Shown: piece by piece, positions 25,121 through 33,906 of the stretch
Numbering within the stretch: the first letter of the stretch is position 1
Layout: each line of letters opens with the position of its first letter
Assembly: GCF_016765655.2 (NCBI RefSeq)
Contig: NZ_CP086106.1
Location: 5,292,501-5,356,500, forward strand
Direction: 5' to 3'
DNA length: 64,000 nucleotides
Origin: Skermanella mucosa
Lineage (GTDB): Bacteria; Pseudomonadota; Alphaproteobacteria; Azospirillales; Azospirillaceae
The notes under the pieces: model-generated
Told to the model about the DNA's origin: nothing
Database searches by the model: none
The model's input: only the letters and a program-made list of their open reading frames with translations
Program-made: the position numbers and the translations under genes

Positions 25121-25537
25121 TCAGCGCCGCCGCATGAAGCCGCTGAGCGCGGCCTCGTCGAAGGCGGCGTTCTCGCGCTGCTTGCGCTTGGCCTCGTCGC
25201 GCTTGTCGCGGCCTTCCTGGGCCAGCTCGTAGCGCTTCAGCTCCTGGAAGGCTTCCGCCATCTCCCCGGTCGCTTCGGCGATCTGCGATTCGACCTGGGC
25301 GATGGATTGCGCCAGACGCTTGCGCCGCTCGATCGACAGCTTGGCGAAGTTGCCGTAGCCGAACCCGGCCTCCGGCGAGCTGCGGGCGATCTCCTGCTCC
25401 GCCGCGATCTCCGCTTCCAGCCGTCCGGCATCGTCGGCCAGCTTGTCGGCCAGGGCCTGGAGTTCCGCCAGGGCCCGGCGCTTCTCGTCGAGGCGCCATT
25501 TGTGGAGACGGATCAATGTATGCAGGCCGCTGCTCAT
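25121..25537 (-). CDS. fliJ: Flagellar export chaperone FliJ
   Basis: FliJ is a coiled-coil stalk that inserts into the FliI hexamer and escorts chaperones. The 138-aa protein is almost entirely helical with heptads and many charged residues: [20 protein letters not shown] at the start and [20 protein letters not shown] near the end. The length is normal. Its start codon overlaps the fliI stop by 4 bases (ATGA), so it is coupled to fliI. It converges on the FliK-like gene with a 10-base gap and no terminator. Confidence 0.9.
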   Translation of the reverse strand: MSSGLHTLIRLHKWRLDEKRRALAELQALADKLADDAGRLEAEIAAEQEIARSSPEAGFGYGNFAKLSIERRKRLAQSIAQVESQIAEATGEMAEAFQELKRYELAQEGRDKRDEAKRKQRENAAFDEAALSGFMRRR

Positions 25538-26865
25538 GGCCAGGGTTCACCCAGGATCTCGGCAAGCTGCGCATACCCCGTCGCCATGTCGGTGCGCTCG
25601 CGCTTGCCCTGTTTCAGGAAGGCCTCGATGGCCGGATTGTACTCGATCGCCTCGTCCACCAGCGGATCGCTGCCCCGGCGGTAGGCGCCGAGCCGGATCA
25701 TCTCCGCCATGTCGTTGTAGGCCGACAGCAGCCGCCTGGCCCGGCCGACCAGCGCGTTCTCGCGGTCGGTGTTGCAGCCGGGCATGGTGCGCGAGACGCT
25801 GCGCAGGATGTTGATGGCGGGATAGCGGCCGCGCTCGCCGATCGCCCGCTCCATCACGATATGGCCGTCCAGGATGCCGCGCACGGCGTCGGCGATCGGC
25901 TCGTTATGGTCGTCGCCGTCCACCAGCACGGTGAACAGGCCGGTGATGTTGCCCTCTCCCACGCCGGGGCCGGCCCGCTCCAGCAGGCGCGGCAGCTCGG
26001 CGAAGGTGGTCGGCGGATAGCCCTTGGTGGTCGGCGGCTCGCCGGCGGACAGGCCGATCTCGCGCTGGGCCATGGCGAAGCGGGTGACGCTGTCCATCAT
26101 GCACATCACGTTCTTGCCCCGGTCGCGGAAATACTCCGCGATCGACATGGTCATGTAGGCCGACTGCCGCCGCATCAGCGGCGCCTCGTCCGAGGTCGCG
26201 ACGACCACGACGCTGCGCGCCATGCCGTCCTCGCCGAGGTCCTCGGTGATGAATTCCTGCACCTCGCGGCCGCGCTCGCCGATCAGGCCGATCACGTTGA
26301 CGTCGACCGACATGTAGCGCGCCAGCATGGACATCAGCACCGACTTGCCGACGCCGGAGCCGGCGAAGATGCCCATGCGCTGGCCGCGGCAGCAGGACAG
26401 GAAGGTGTTCATGGCGCGGACGCCGAGGTCGATCTTCTCGCCGACGCGGCGGCGGGAATGGGCGGGGGGCGGGTTGTTGCGGATCGGGATACCGATCTTG
26501 CCGTTGAGCAGGGGGCCCTTGCCGTCGATGGGCTCGCCCAGCGCGTTGACCACGCGGCCGAGCCAGCTCTCGTCGGGAAACACTTCCGGCCCGCCTTCGG
26601 TGACTTCCGCCTTGCAGCCGAGCCCGACCCCGTCCAGACCGCCCAGGGGCATCAGGAGAGCGCGCCCCTGCCGGAACCCGACCACCTCGCAGGGAACCCG
26701 GCGCCCGGCCCGCGCCACGATCGTGCAGCGTCCGCCGATCGACAAAAGCCGCTCCACGCCGCCCACTTCCACAAGTAAGCCCAGCACGGCCGTTACGCGC
26801 CCAAAGTAGCGATACTCTGGTATGCGTTCAATTTCGTTAATAAAGTGGCTTTGCTGGAGGCGCAC
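25534..26865 (-). CDS. fliI: Flagellum-specific ATPase FliI
   Basis: FliI is the type III export ATPase of the flagellum. The 443-aa protein has a beta-barrel N-domain ([17 protein letters not shown]), the P-loop [20 protein letters not shown] at about residues 168-187, the [10 protein letters not shown] loop, and the FliI/F1 signature [19 protein letters not shown]. The start is GTG at 26865 with little ribosome-site character. No nearer start keeps the N-domain. It is transcribed divergently from ctrA across a 198-base region with CtrA- and CcrM-type sites. fliJ follows with an ATGA overlap. Confidence 0.96.
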   Translation of the reverse strand: MRLQQSHFINEIERIPEYRYFGRVTAVLGLLVEVGGVERLLSIGGRCTIVARAGRRVPCEVVGFRQGRALLMPLGGLDGVGLGCKAEVTEGGPEVFPDESWLGRVVNALGEPIDGKGPLLNGKIGIPIRNNPPPAHSRRRVGEKIDLGVRAMNTFLSCCRGQRMGIFAGSGVGKSVLMSMLARYMSVDVNVIGLIGERGREVQEFITEDLGEDGMARSVVVVATSDEAPLMRRQSAYMTMSIAEYFRDRGKNVMCMMDSVTRFAMAQREIGLSAGEPPTTKGYPPTTFAELPRLLERAGPGVGEGNITGLFTVLVDGDDHNEPIADAVRGILDGHIVMERAIGERGRYPAINILRSVSRTMPGCNTDRENALVGRARRLLSAYNDMAEMIRLGAYRRGSDPLVDEAIEYNPAIEAFLKQGKRERTDMATGYAQLAEILGEPWP

Positions 26866-26906
26866 GATGTGAGATATCTATACGTGTATTAACCGTGTTG
26901 GCGGAT

Positions 26907-27003
26907 GATTCGTCGGCAAATGCAGCGAAAACGAAGATATGCAGGAATGATTAACTTTCTGTAAACTTTGCTAACGGTAGCATTAAGCTGAATCGTCTGT
27001 TAA
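26907..27003. promoter_or_regulatory. fliI/ctrA divergent control region with CtrA-like box and two GANTC sites
   Basis: TTAACTTTCTGTAAAC at 26951-26966 matches TTAA-N7-TTAAC with one mismatch and has the same half-sites as the fliF box. GANTC sites are at 26907-26911 (GATTC) and 26990-26994 (GAATC). Further TTAA tetramers occur at 26983-26986 and 27000-27003. In Caulobacter, ctrA is autoregulated through CtrA boxes and its P1 promoter is silenced by GANTC methylation. The same elements are visible here, about 100 bases before the ctrA ATG. Confidence 0.6.
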
Positions 27004-27063
27004 TATGTGTATCATCTGGTTCGGCAGGGTTGTGTTCCTGCCCATCAACGTCGGGATGTCGCC

Positions 27064-27777
27064 ATGAGGGTTCTGCTGGTCGAAGACGACTCCTCGGTCG
27101 CAAAGAGTATTGAATTGATGCTGCATTCCGAGGGCTTCATCGTCGATTCCACCGATCTCGGTGAGGATGGGCTGGAGATCGGAAAGCTGTATGACTACGA
27201 TATCATCATCCTGGACCTGATGCTGCCGGACATCGACGGCTATGAGGTCCTGCGCCGGCTGCGGTCCGCCCGGGTCACCACGCCGATCCTGATCCTGTCC
27301 GGCCTGTCGGAGCTGGACCACAAGATCAAGGGGCTGGGGGTCGGCGCCGACGACTACCTGACCAAGCCCTTCGACAAGCGCGAACTGATCGCCCGCATCC
27401 AGGCCATCGTCCGCCGCAGCAAGGGCCATTCGGACAGCGTGATCCGGACCGGCCGACTGACGGTCAACCTGGACACCCGCACCGTCGAGGTGGACGGCCA
27501 GCCGCTTCACCTGACCGGCAAGGAATACGGCATCCTGGAACTGCTGAGCCTGCGCAAGGGCACCACGCTGACCAAGGAGATGTTCCTGAACCATCTCTAC
27601 GGCGGCATGGACGAGCCGGAGCTGAAGATCATCGACGTCTTCGTCTGCAAGTTGCGCAAGAAGCTCGCCCAGTCGACCAGCGGCGACAACTATATCGAGA
27701 CGGTCTGGGGCCGCGGCTACGTGCTGCGCGATCCGCAGGAAGAAGCGGTCCCTCAGAAGGCTCAGGCGGCGGGGTGA
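27064..27777 (+). CDS. ctrA: Cell-cycle/motility response regulator CtrA
   Basis: A 237-aa OmpR-type DNA-binding response regulator. The receiver has DD at 8-9, the phospho-acceptor D51 ([20 protein letters not shown]) and K near 104 ([10 protein letters not shown]). The winged-helix output domain contains [20 protein letters not shown] and [20 protein letters not shown], close to invariant in CtrA proteins and allowing a confident name. The ATG at 27064 gives [10 protein letters not shown] as in Caulobacter. An upstream in-frame ATG at 27007 was rejected. In Rhodospirillales CtrA mainly controls motility and chemotaxis and is not essential, which is known for the group. Phosphate is expected from ChpT (33907-34533). 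Confidence 0.96.
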   Translation: MRVLLVEDDSSVAKSIELMLHSEGFIVDSTDLGEDGLEIGKLYDYDIIILDLMLPDIDGYEVLRRLRSARVTTPILILSGLSELDHKIKGLGVGADDYLTKPFDKRELIARIQAIVRRSKGHSDSVIRTGRLTVNLDTRTVEVDGQPLHLTGKEYGILELLSLRKGTTLTKEMFLNHLYGGMDEPELKIIDVFVCKLRKKLAQSTSGDNYIETVWGRGYVLRDPQEEAVPQKAQAAG

Positions 27778-27792
27778 CGAACCCCGCCGCCT
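27764..27792. terminator. GC hairpin spanning the ctrA stop codon
   Basis: AGGCGGCGGGG (27764-27774) pairs perfectly with CCCCGCCGCCT (27782-27792). The 7-base loop contains the ctrA TGA (27775-27777). A short T-containing tail follows. Because the stem covers the last sense codons, it could affect termination, mRNA decay or release at the stop codon. Confidence 0.5.
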
Positions 27793-27827
27793 CGGCGTTT
27801 CCAAATGCACTGATCCGGCCGCAAATG

Positions 27828-27876
27828 AACGGCGACGGGGGCAGCTACCACCCGGGTAGCTGCCCCCGTCGCCGTT
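27828..27876. terminator. Perfect 22-bp stem-loop between convergent ctrA and cheR
   Basis: The left arm 27828-27849 and right arm 27855-27876 are exact reverse complements around the loop ACCCG. The stem is GC rich and ends in AA/TT on the outside, so it gives the same structure in both directions. It lies 51 bases after ctrA and 21 bases from the cheR end, and is probably a bidirectional terminator. The length and perfection of the stem are unusual. Confidence 0.7.
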
Positions 27877-27896
27877 GATCCGTGGTCGAGGGCGCT

Positions 27897-28745
27897 TCAG
27901 CCGGCCACGGCCCTTGCGGTCTGCGCGCCGGCGGGCTGGCTCATCACGTAGAGGCCGCGCTGGTTATCCATCGGCTTGAACCGCTCGGTGATGCCCAGGA
28001 CCGTCTCGGCGCCGCCCAGATAGAGCACGCCGTCGGCAGGCATCAGCTTGGCGATGCTTTCCAGCACCTTGCCCTTGGTCGGCTGGTCGAAATAGATCAG
28101 AACGTTGCGGCAGAACACGACGTCGAACTGGCCGAGCGGGGTCAGATCGGTCAGCAGGTTGTACTCCCGGAAGGAGACCATCTGCCGGATCTTGTCGTTG
28201 AGCTGCCACTTGTCGCCGATCTGCTTGAAGTACTTGACCAGATGGGTGATGGGCAGGCCGCGCTGGACCTCGAACTGGGTGTAGATGCCGGCCTTGGCCT
28301 TCTCGACCATCTCCGACGACAGGTCGGTGCCGACGATCTCGAACCGCCACCCGTCCAGCTTGGCGCCCTCGTCCAGCAGCAGCATCGCCAGGGAATAGGC
28401 CTCCTGCCCGCTGGAGCACGCGGCCGACCAGATCCGGACCGAGCGGCGTCCGCCGCGGTTGGCCAGCATCATCGGCAGGACCACGTTGCGGAACTGATCG
28501 AACGGCTTCTGGTCGCGGTAGAAGGACGATTCGTTGGTCGTCATCGCTTCCGTGATGTCACGCAGCAGGGCTTCCTCGCGCCGGGTGCGGATGGCTACGG
28601 CGAGCTCGTCCAGGCCCTTCATGTTCCACTTGCGCGCGACCGGCATAAGCCGCGACTCGAGCAGGTAGGCCTTGTCGCGGGACAGGACGAGGCCCGAGCG
28701 CTGCTTCAGCAGGGTGCTGAACATGTCGAAGTCTTCGACCTTCAT
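27897..28745 (-). CDS. cheR: Chemotaxis protein methyltransferase CheR
   Basis: CheR methylates chemoreceptor glutamates using S-adenosylmethionine. The 282-aa protein has the N-terminal helical domain (FSTLLKQRSGLVLSRDKAYL) with TTNESSFYRD, then the SAM-binding domain: IWSAACSSGQEAYSLAMLLL, FEIVGTDLSSEMVEKAKAGI and FDVVFCRNVLIYFD, all CheR hallmarks. It is the last gene of the leftward che operon. Its start overlaps the cheB stop by 4 bases (28742-28745). It converges on ctrA. Confidence 0.96.
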   Translation of the reverse strand: MKVEDFDMFSTLLKQRSGLVLSRDKAYLLESRLMPVARKWNMKGLDELAVAIRTRREEALLRDITEAMTTNESSFYRDQKPFDQFRNVVLPMMLANRGGRRSVRIWSAACSSGQEAYSLAMLLLDEGAKLDGWRFEIVGTDLSSEMVEKAKAGIYTQFEVQRGLPITHLVKYFKQIGDKWQLNDKIRQMVSFREYNLLTDLTPLGQFDVVFCRNVLIYFDQPTKGKVLESIAKLMPADGVLYLGGAETVLGITERFKPMDNQRGLYVMSQPAGAQTARAVAG

Positions 28746-29908
28746 GCTGCGGTCCTCAAAGCAATCTTGCGGATAAAGGGTCCGATTTCACGCAACGGCA
28801 GGACGGCGCTGCACAGGCCCGCCGTGGATACCGCGCCGGGCATGCCCCAGACCACGCTGGACGGCTCGTCCTGGGCGATCACCATGCCTCCCGCCGCCAC
28901 CAGCTCGGTGCAGCCGCGCATGCCGTCCTGGCCCATTCCGGTCAGGATGATGGCGAAGGCGCGGCGCCCGTAGATCTTGGCGATGGTGCGCATCATCGGG
29001 TCGACCGCCGGCCGGCAGAAATTCTCCGGCGGGTCCTTGTTGACCGACAGCACCGTCCCGGTTCCCCGGGTGGCCAGGGTCATGTGGAAGTCACCCGGGG
29101 CCAGATAGATGCGGCCGCCGACCAGCGGCTCGCCGTCCTTGGCCTCGGCGCAGGCGATGCCGCACTGGCGGGTGATGTGCTCGGCCAGGATCGTGGTGAA
29201 GGTGGCCGGCATGTGCTGGGTGATCAGGATCGGCTGGCGGATGCCGCCCTTCAGGTGGGACAGGACCTCGAACAGGGCCTGCGGTCCGCCGGTCGAGCTG
29301 CCGATAGCGATGATGTCCGGCGGCGGGACGATCGTCGGCATCGGCCGGAGCACCACGGCGGCCGGGTCCATCGACCGGGGTCGCGGCAGCGGGGCCAGGG
29401 GAGCCGCCACCCGCTCGTTGCGCAGGCTCGGCCGGTTGCGCGACCCGGCGCGCCGGGCCGAGGCGGCCAGCGCCTTGACCTTGCTGACCAGCTCCCGCTT
29501 GAAGGTATCCGCCGCCCCCAGCTCGCGGGTCGAGGACGGCTTGGTGACGTAGTCGGCCGCCCCGGACTGGAGCGCCTTCATGCTGACCTCGGCCCCCCGC
29601 AGCGTCAGCGTGGAAGCCATGATGATCTTCACCGCCGGATCGATCGCGACCAGCTTGGGGATCGCGGTCAGCCCGTCCATCACCGGCATCTCGATGTCGA
29701 GGACGATCACGTCGATGCTCTGGCGGGTCAGGGCGTTGATCGCCATCTGCCCGTCGCCGACCGAGGCGACGACCCGCAGCTCGGGGTCGCCCTCCAAAGC
29801 GCGGGACAGCAGGCCGCGGATCACGGCGCTGTCGTCGACCACCATCACCCGATGGGGGTCGTCCGCGACCGCTGCGGCACCAGCGGGTTTGCCCGGAATA
29901 TCGCTCAT
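28742..29908 (-). CDS. cheB: Chemotaxis protein-glutamate methylesterase CheB
   Basis: CheB removes receptor methyl groups (and deamidates) when phosphorylated by CheA. The 388-aa protein has a receiver (VMVDDSAVIRGLLSRAL, phospho-Asp in VIVLDIEMPVMDGL, TKPSS), a basic linker of about 60 residues, and a methylesterase domain. The catalytic triad is visible: Ser in IGSSTGGPQALFEVL, His in LITQHMPATF and Asp in LTGMGQDGMRG. It overlaps cheR (ATGA) and starts 13 bases after cheY. Confidence 0.96.
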   Translation of the reverse strand: MSDIPGKPAGAAAVADDPHRVMVVDDSAVIRGLLSRALEGDPELRVVASVGDGQMAINALTRQSIDVIVLDIEMPVMDGLTAIPKLVAIDPAVKIIMASTLTLRGAEVSMKALQSGAADYVTKPSSTRELGAADTFKRELVSKVKALAASARRAGSRNRPSLRNERVAAPLAPLPRPRSMDPAAVVLRPMPTIVPPPDIIAIGSSTGGPQALFEVLSHLKGGIRQPILITQHMPATFTTILAEHITRQCGIACAEAKDGEPLVGGRIYLAPGDFHMTLATRGTGTVLSVNKDPPENFCRPAVDPMMRTIAKIYGRRAFAIILTGMGQDGMRGCTELVAAGGMVIAQDEPSSVVWGMPGAVSTAGLCSAVLPLREIGPFIRKIALRTAA

Positions 29909-29921
29909 GCTCCTCCGGGCC

Positions 29922-30287
29922 TCAGATCAGGCCGACCTGGGCGAACTTGGTCTGGATGATGTCGCTGTCGAAAGGCTTCATGATGTATTCGTTGGCCCCG
30001 GCGCTCAGCGCCTCCTGGATATGGGCCAGGTCGTTCTCGGTGGTGCAGAACACCACCTTCGGGGCGTCGCCGCCCGACATCTTGCGCAGCCGCCGCAGGA
30101 ACTCGATGCCGGTCATGACCGGCATGTTCCAGTCCAGCAGGATCGCGTTCGGCATCTCCCTGGCGCAGGCTTCCATCGCCTGGCGCCCGTCCTCGGCCTC
30201 CGAGCAGGTGAAATGCAGTTCCTCAAGGATCTTCCGGGCCACCTTGCGGACAACGCGGCTGTCATCGACGACAAGACAGGATTTCAT
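29922..30287 (-). CDS. cheY: Single-domain chemotaxis response regulator CheY
   Basis: A 121-aa stand-alone receiver. It has DD at 8-9 (LVVDDSRVVRKVARKIL), phospho-Asp D52 (AILLDWNMPVMTGIEFL), a Thr switch in VVFCTTEND and Lys in YIMKPFD. It is probably the che-operon CheY that binds FliM/FliN, or a phosphate sink. Alphaproteobacteria often have several CheY proteins. It lies between cheW and cheB in the operon. Confidence 0.95.
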   Translation of the reverse strand: MKSCLVVDDSRVVRKVARKILEELHFTCSEAEDGRQAMEACAREMPNAILLDWNMPVMTGIEFLRRLRKMSGGDAPKVVFCTTENDLAHIQEALSAGANEYIMKPFDSDIIQTKFAQVGLI

Positions 30288-30381
30288 TAGGGAGACCTCG
30301 GCTATGGCGCTTGTTTCCGGGGCGTGGGGACGGGACCGGACGGGCGGATCGGCGAACCGTCCGCCGCCCGGTCCGGGCCGC

Positions 30382-30873
30382 CTACACCGCCTCCAGATTG
30401 GCGAAGTTCAGCAGCCGGGACACGTCCAGTACCACCAGCAGCGTCCCGTTCAGGCGATAGATGCCGGTGGACAGTTCACGCCAGCGGACATCGAGCGTCG
30501 ACGGGTTGCGTTCGAAATCGTCGGACGACAGGCTCAGCACCTCGCCGACGCCGTCCACCATCAGGCTGTACAGCTCGCCGCGCAGGTCGACGACGATGCT
30601 CATGCCCGGCTTTTCCTTGGGCCGGGCCGGCAGGCCGAGGCGCAGCCGGACGTCGATCGCCGTGACGATCCGTCCGCGCAGGTTCAGGGAACCCGCGACT
30701 TCGGGCGGAGCCAGCGGGATGCGGGTGATGCGCTGGTGTCCGAGAACGTCCTGGACCTGGAGCACGGGGATCCCGAACAGCTGGTCCGCGATCATCATGG
30801 TCACGAAGTCTTCGTTCGCATTGACCGAGAAGTCGTCGTACTTGGTCTTCTTGGCCGGCAGGTTGGCACTCAT
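30382..30873 (-). CDS. cheW: Chemotaxis adaptor CheW
   Basis: CheW bridges chemoreceptors and CheA in the polar array. The 163-aa single CheW domain has DFVTMMIADQLFGIPVLQVQ, the receptor-binding strand GSLNLRGRIVTAIDVRLRLG and a C-terminal LVVLDVSRLL. About 15 extra N-terminal residues precede the domain. Its start overlaps the cheA stop by 4 bases (30870-30873). Confidence 0.95.
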   Translation of the reverse strand: MSANLPAKKTKYDDFSVNANEDFVTMMIADQLFGIPVLQVQDVLGHQRITRIPLAPPEVAGSLNLRGRIVTAIDVRLRLGLPARPKEKPGMSIVVDLRGELYSLMVDGVGEVLSLSSDDFERNPSTLDVRWRELSTGIYRLNGTLLVVLDVSRLLNFANLEAV

Positions 30874-33620
30874 GCGGCACCTTTGGTCTCGGAAAGGGTC
30901 TGCGACAGGGTGAACAGCAGGGCGTCACGGTCGAACTTCGCCACATAGTCGGTGAAGCCGGCCTGACGGCCGCGGTCCAGGTCGCGCGGCGACGCGTGGC
31001 TGCTGAGCGCCACCAGAGGGGTCGTGTTCCAGCGGGTATCCCTGCGGATCGCCTGGGCGAACTCGAACCCGCTCATGCCGGGCATCTCGATGTCGCTGAC
31101 GATCACGTCGAAGTTCTCGCCCGCCTCGCACAGGTTCAGGGCCTCGTCGGCGCTCTCCACCGTGGTCACCTGATATCCCGCCACCGTCAGCAGCGGGGTC
31201 AGCAGGTTGCGGAAGAACGGGCTGTCGTCGACCAGAAGCACCTTGTGGGCCTTCTCCTCCTCGTAGGCGTCCCGGGCCGAGGAGCCGAACCAGTCCTTGT
31301 AGGCCTGGGTCAGGAAGAAGCCGGCGTCGATCAGGTCGGTCGCCTTTCCCGCGATGATCGCGCTGCCCATCATGCCCGGCCGGTCGGCGGCCAGCTCGAC
31401 CTGCAGGCGGTCCTCGACGATGTCGACGATCTCGTCCACGATCAAGCCCATGGAGCGGTCGCCGTCGGCGAACACCAGGACCGGCTGGCGGCCTTCGCGC
31501 TTCATCTCCCAGCCGCTGTCGATCGGCACCAGCGGCATCAGCTTGCCGCGGTACTGGACCACCGGCATGCCGTTGCTGAGCTCCACGGCGCTGAGGTCGA
31601 CGTCTTCCAGTCGGGCGACCAGCGAGAGCGGAACCGCCTTGGGGCTGACGCCGCCGGCGCGGAACAGCAGCAGGGCGATCTTGTCGTCCTGGCGGGTGGC
31701 GTGGGCCACCGCGGTGTCGGTCGCGGCGGCGTCGCCCACCGCCATCTCGCCGGACGAGGCGGCGGCGATGCCGTTGGGGTCCAGGATCATGATCACGCTG
31801 CCGTCGCCCAGGATCGTGTTGCCCGAGAACATCTCGATGTGGCGCAGGATCGGGGCGACCGGCTTGACGACGATTTCCTCGGTGTCGAACACCCGGTCGA
31901 CGATGATGCCGAAGGTGTAGGTGCCGACCTGCGTCACGACGATGAAGGTCTCGGTGTCGTCGTGGGCCGGGCCGTCCAGCCGCAGCAGGCGCTGCAGCGA
32001 GACCAGCGGCAGCAGGCGGTTGCGCAGGCGCAGGACCGGCGTGCCGTTGATCCGCTCGATCGTGTGCTCGCTGTCGGCGGCGGCGCGGACCAACTCGACC
32101 ACGCTGATCTGCGGGATCGCGAAGCGCTCGGTCGCGCACTCGACGATCAGGGCCGAGACGATCGCCAGGGTCAGCGGGATCTTGATGATGAAGGAGGACC
32201 CGCGGCCGTAGGTCGACTTCATCTCGATCGTGCCGCCGATCTTCTCGATGTTGGTCTTGACCACGTCCATGCCGACGCCGCGGCCGGAGACGCTGGTGAC
32301 CTTCTGGGCGGTCGAGAAGCCCGGCTTCATGATGAAGGCCTGGATCTGGCTGTCCGACATGGCGGCCAGCTCGGCCTCGGTCGCCAGCCCGTTCTGGATG
32401 GCCTTCTGCTTGATCCGGTCGATGTTGAGGCCGCGGCCGTCGTCCGTGATCTCGATGATGATGTGGCCGCCCTCATGGTAGGCGTTCAGCGTGACGCGGC
32501 CGGTCTCGCTCTTGCCGGCGCGCAGCCGCTCGACCGGCGTCTCCAGCCCGTGGTCGGCGGAGTTGCGCACCATGTGGGTCAGCGGGTCCTTGATCAGCTC
32601 CAGCACCTGGCGGTCCAGCTCGGTGTCGGCGCCCAGCATCTGCAGGTCGATCTTCTTGCCCAGTTCATGGGCCAGGTCGCGCACCAGGCGGGGCAGCTTG
32701 GCCCAGGCGTTGCCGATCGGCTGCATGCGCGTCTTCATGACGCCTTCCTGCAGCTCGGACGTCACGTGGTTGAGCCGCTGGAGCGGGGCGGCGAACTCGC
32801 TGTCCTTCTGGCTGCGCAGGATCTGGAGGAGCTGGTTGCGGGTCAGCACCAGTTCCGAGACCATGGTCATCAGGTTTTCCAGCAGGTCCACGTTGACCCG
32901 GATGGTCTGGGCCGCGACCGCGGATTCCTTGTTGCCGGCGTCGCGCGTCTCGTCGGCGGTGAAGCCGGCGCCGGTCGGCGCGTGGGCGGCGGGGGCCGGG
33001 GCGGCCACCGGGGCGGACTCGTGGACGACCAGCTCCTTCGCGGCGGCGGCCGGGACTTCCGGCTCCGGCGCGCGGGCCGGGGCGACGGGGACCTGGGGAG
33101 TCGGCGCAGCGGGCGCGGGCGCCGCGACTGCCGCGGGAACGGCCGGCGGCGGCGGGGGTTCGGGGGCCGCGGGAGCAGCGGCGACGGGCTCCGGGACGGG
33201 CGGCGGCGGCGCGGCGGGTGCCGCGGCGGCTGCGGGGACGTCGCGGCCTTCGGCGATCGCGTTGAGGCGCGCGATCAGGTCGCTGTCGTCACCCGGCGGC
33301 TCGGCCTCGGTCGCTTCCAGGACCGACAGGATGAGCTTGATGGTGTCGAGCGATTCGAGGATCGCGGAGACCGCCTGGGGCGATACCGACAGCTCGCCGT
33401 CGCGGAACTTGCCGAGAACGTTTTCCGAAGCGTGGGCGACGTGCTCCAGGCGGGGAAGGCCGAGGAAGCCGCAGGTCCCCTTGATCGTATGGACCAGCCG
33501 GAAAATGTTGCTGAGCAGTTCGGGGTTGTTCGGGTTTTGCTCGAGCCGGACCAGCTCGACGTCGAGAACCGAGAGGTTCTCGGACGTCTCGGTCAGAAAT
33601 TCGCTGAGCAGATCATCCAT
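30870..33620 (-). CDS. cheA: Chemotaxis histidine kinase CheA with two CheW-like domains and a C-terminal receiver
   Basis: A 916-aa hybrid CheA. Order: HPt domain with phospho-His H44 (RLVHTIKGTCGFLG); a Pro/Ala/Val-rich linker at about 130-220; a dimerisation domain (IRVNVDLLENLMTMVSELVL); an HATPase domain with the N box HMVRNSADHGLE and the G box GRGVGMDVV; a first CheW-like domain at about 480-620; a second at about 640-780; and a receiver from about 790 (VLLVDDSPFFRNLLTPLL, Asp in VIVSDIEMPGMSGFEF). The P2 CheY-binding domain seems replaced by the low-complexity linker. The ATG at 33620 (MDDLLSEFL) is chosen over an upstream ATG. It is the first gene of cheA-cheW-cheY-cheB-cheR, with a CtrA-like box upstream. 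Confidence 0.95.
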   Translation of the reverse strand: MDDLLSEFLTETSENLSVLDVELVRLEQNPNNPELLSNIFRLVHTIKGTCGFLGLPRLEHVAHASENVLGKFRDGELSVSPQAVSAILESLDTIKLILSVLEATEAEPPGDDSDLIARLNAIAEGRDVPAAAAAPAAPPPPVPEPVAAAPAAPEPPPPPAVPAAVAAPAPAAPTPQVPVAPARAPEPEVPAAAAKELVVHESAPVAAPAPAAHAPTGAGFTADETRDAGNKESAVAAQTIRVNVDLLENLMTMVSELVLTRNQLLQILRSQKDSEFAAPLQRLNHVTSELQEGVMKTRMQPIGNAWAKLPRLVRDLAHELGKKIDLQMLGADTELDRQVLELIKDPLTHMVRNSADHGLETPVERLRAGKSETGRVTLNAYHEGGHIIIEITDDGRGLNIDRIKQKAIQNGLATEAELAAMSDSQIQAFIMKPGFSTAQKVTSVSGRGVGMDVVKTNIEKIGGTIEMKSTYGRGSSFIIKIPLTLAIVSALIVECATERFAIPQISVVELVRAAADSEHTIERINGTPVLRLRNRLLPLVSLQRLLRLDGPAHDDTETFIVVTQVGTYTFGIIVDRVFDTEEIVVKPVAPILRHIEMFSGNTILGDGSVIMILDPNGIAAASSGEMAVGDAAATDTAVAHATRQDDKIALLLFRAGGVSPKAVPLSLVARLEDVDLSAVELSNGMPVVQYRGKLMPLVPIDSGWEMKREGRQPVLVFADGDRSMGLIVDEIVDIVEDRLQVELAADRPGMMGSAIIAGKATDLIDAGFFLTQAYKDWFGSSARDAYEEEKAHKVLLVDDSPFFRNLLTPLLTVAGYQVTTVESADEALNLCEAGENFDVIVSDIEMPGMSGFEFAQAIRRDTRWNTTPLVALSSHASPRDLDRGRQAGFTDYVAKFDRDALLFTLSQTLSETKGAA

Positions 33621-33736
33621 GACGATATTTCCCACGCCGTTTTTGGGCTTGCCGCTTTGCCATTCGGGCCCAAGAATGCACGACGCCACGCCGGCAGGCG
33701 TTCACTCCGGGACCTGTCAAGCCTGCCAAACACTGA

Positions 33737-33751
33737 TTAAGAGTACCTTAC
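33737..33751 (-). promoter_or_regulatory. Possible CtrA-like box upstream of cheA
   Basis: Read on the plus strand this is TTAAGAGTACCTTAC, i.e. TTAA-N7-TTAA with one mismatch. It is 117-131 bases before the cheA start, within the AT-rich gap 33621-33906 between chpT and cheA. The gap holds no gene. The site is supported only by motif and position, and CtrA boxes are short enough to occur by chance in AT-rich DNA. Confidence 0.35.
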
Positions 33752-33906
33752 TTTCGAGTTTACGAAAAAGTTCTAATTCAAGAGATATAGACAAAGCAAG
33801 CCATCGCTACCACTTATGGCGCGTAGCAATAGACACCTATTCTAGAAACAAGGGAAACCCGCCGGGGAACCCCGCGAAGCGGAGTGGTTTTATCCGACTT
33901 TTCTCG

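Noticed and set aside
27007-27063. Upstream in-frame ATG for ctrA
   Set aside because: It adds 19 unconserved residues; CtrA proteins begin at MRVLL, matching the ATG at 27064.
30996-33740. 914-codon plus-strand frame opposite cheA
   Set aside because: No domain and typical GC shadow composition; cheA is unambiguous.
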